Assembly (NCBI GenBank): GCA_029935695.1
Contig: JAOZJV010000004.1
Location: forward strand, 4,768-24,321
Direction: 5' to 3'
DNA from: Candidatus Krumholzibacteriia bacterium
Lineage (GTDB): Bacteria; Krumholzibacteriota; Krumholzibacteriia; LZORAL124-64-63
DNA: 19,554 bases
Shown here: positions 18,493 through 19,554 of the stretch, piece after piece
How positions within the stretch are numbered: position 1 is the first letter of the stretch
Layout: the number at the start of each line of letters is the position of its first letter
Program-made: the position numbers and the translations under genes
Notes under the pieces: model-generated
The model's database searches: none
What the model saw: the letters and a program-made list of their open reading frames with translations, nothing else
What the model was told of the DNA's origin: nothing

Positions 18493-19554
18493 ATGAGCCC
18501 CAAACCCACCTATGAAGAGCTGGAACAGCGCCTGCTGGCGCTGGAGCAAACACACTCCGATCATCAAAAGATCACCAGGGAATTGCAGGAAAGTGAAGAA
18601 CGATTCAAGGCACTGCATGACGCGTCTTTCGGTGGGATTATCATTCATGACCAGGGGTTGATTCTGGACTGCAACCAGAGCTTGTCCGAAATGACGGGCT
18701 TCAGCAACGAAGAGCTTGTGGGCATGAATGGCCTCGATCTCATTGCTCCTGACAGCCTCCAACAGGTTCTGGAAAACATCAAGAGTGGCTATGAACAGCG
18801 CTATGAGGTTGAAGGGGTGCGCAAGGATGGCTCCATTTATCCCCTGGCAATCAAAGGGAAAAACATTCCATTCAAGGGGCGCGAGGTCCGGGTGATTGAG
18901 TTCCAGGACATCACCGAACGCAAACACGCGGAGAAAGAGAAAGCAGAACTTGAACTGAAGCTTCAGCAGGCTCAGAAAATGGAAGCCATCGGCACCCTGG
19001 CTGGTGGTATTGCCCACGATTTCAATAATATCCTGGGTGTTATTATTGGTTATGCCGATTTGGCCCGGGACGACGCTCCTGCCGGATCCTACTTTGAAAA
19101 AGACGTTGACCAAATTTTGATTGCCGCCGACAGAGCCAAAGAACTGGTGAAACAGATTCTTGATTTTGGTCGTCAAACCCAGGCCGTTCGCATCCCCATG
19201 AAAATTCAGCCCCTGATTGAAGAAGGATTGAAGATGCTCAGATCTTCCATTCCCACCACTATCAGTATCACCAGGAATATCGACAAAAACTGTGGAACCA
19301 TTCTGGCTGACCCCACCCAGGTCCATCAAATCTTGATGAATCTGGGCGCCAATGCTTTTCATGCCATGGAAGCAACGGGGGGAGTGCTCTCAGTGACGTT
19401 GAAAACGTCCCACATTGAGTCCGATGACCCCAAAATATCATCCCATCTGGTTCCTGGTGAATATCTCGAATTCATTGTTTCGGACACGGGCACAGGTATG
19501 GAGCCAATAGTCCTGGAGAAAATTTTTGACCCTTATTTTACGACCAAGGAAACT
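18493..19554 (+). CDS. PAS sensor histidine kinase (3' end outside window)
   Basis: The first 354 residues of a soluble sensor kinase. It opens with a short coiled coil (KPTYEELEQRLLALEQ, about 4-35), a leader common in PAS kinases of environmental proteobacteria. PAS domain: about 33-145 (ALHDASFGGIIIHDQGLILD to FQDITERK). HisKA: about 155-228 with the H-box LAGGIAHDFNNIL (His175). HATPase: from about 238, with NLGANAFHAM (Asn287) and SDTGTGM (Asp331 region); it runs off the window just after FDPYFTTKET, before GTGLGL. A receiver domain may follow outside. AGGAA is 6 nt before the ATG at 18493. The kinase core is very like that of the hybrid kinase at 12240-14651, so they are probable paralogs. 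It is divergent from the ECF operon. Confidence 0.92.
   Translation, partial: MSPKPTYEELEQRLLALEQTHSDHQKITRELQESEERFKALHDASFGGIIIHDQGLILDCNQSLSEMTGFSNEELVGMNGLDLIAPDSLQQVLENIKSGYEQRYEVEGVRKDGSIYPLAIKGKNIPFKGREVRVIEFQDITERKHAEKEKAELELKLQQAQKMEAIGTLAGGIAHDFNNILGVIIGYADLARDDAPAGSYFEKDVDQILIAADRAKELVKQILDFGRQTQAVRIPMKIQPLIEEGLKMLRSSIPTTISITRNIDKNCGTILADPTQVHQILMNLGANAFHAMEATGGVLSVTLKTSHIESDDPKISSHLVPGEYLEFIVSDTGTGMEPIVLEKIFDPYFTTKET

Noticed and set aside
18475..19362. A 295-codon minus-strand open frame at the right end
   Set aside because: The plus strand over the same bases reads a PAS/HisKA/HATPase kinase with all motifs, starting at 18493 and open to the window end.
1..19554. Insertion sequences, transposases, integrases, CRISPR repeats or phage genes
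   Set aside because: None seen: no transposase-like product, no regularly spaced repeats and no att-like duplications found by reading both strands.

Overview
The window comes from a Gram-negative bacterium of moderate GC content. It has a TonB-dependent outer-membrane receptor, a meso-DAP-type peptidoglycan recycling pair, a zinc-finger anti-sigma/ECF module and multi-PAS hybrid kinases. A phosphate-acyltransferase/butyrate-kinase pathway next to rubrerythrin points to an anaerobic or microaerobic lifestyle. The secreted leader-type protein at 539-1186 and the GGDDF-type diguanylate cyclase resemble proteins of environmental FCB-group, Krumholzibacteriota-like or Desulfobacterota-like lineages. 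The sequence alone does not settle the taxon. There is no rRNA, tRNA, CRISPR array or recognisable IS element.

Layout, left to right. (1) 1-345: tail of a DSD1-type PLP enzyme. (2) 539-1186: isolated secreted protein with a strong intrinsic terminator. (3) 1422-2533: convergent PaaI-type thioesterase and DUF3228-like protein, sharing a TTAA stop overlap. (4) 2607-5068: hexapeptide acetyltransferase overlapping a TonB-dependent receptor gene by 4 bp. (5) 8776-5107, minus strand: three-gene operon encoding a fused phosphate acyltransferase-butyrate kinase, a separate phosphate butyryltransferase and a rubrerythrin. (6) 8864-10877, plus strand, divergent from the operon: signal-less YkuD protein and a MurC/Mpl-type ligase, probably a cytoplasmic murein-peptide recycling pair. 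(7) 14651-10878, minus strand: hybrid histidine kinase, CheY-like regulator, and a GGDEF protein with a degenerate receiver, all tightly coupled. (8) 14780-16012: glycosyltransferase, followed by a decayed histidine-kinase remnant at 16025-16308. (9) 18273-16292, minus strand: ECF sigma, zinc-finger anti-sigma and a TM2/DUF5668-like membrane protein, preceded by a near-ideal ECF promoter and followed by a 38-bp palindrome that can act as terminator. (10) 18493 to the window end: the first 354 codons of another PAS histidine kinase.

Points most worth attention: the acyltransferase-butyrate kinase fusion, whose stop is followed in frame by ptb; the YkuD plus Mur-ligase pair, which would make a two-gene murein peptide salvage route; the decayed kinase containing a palindrome that looks like the terminator of the opposing sigma operon; the GGDEF protein whose receiver has lost its phosphorylation chemistry; and the ECF autoregulatory promoter. 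Genes are packed tightly (several 4-bp overlaps and abutting convergent stops), and three genes appear to start with TTG.
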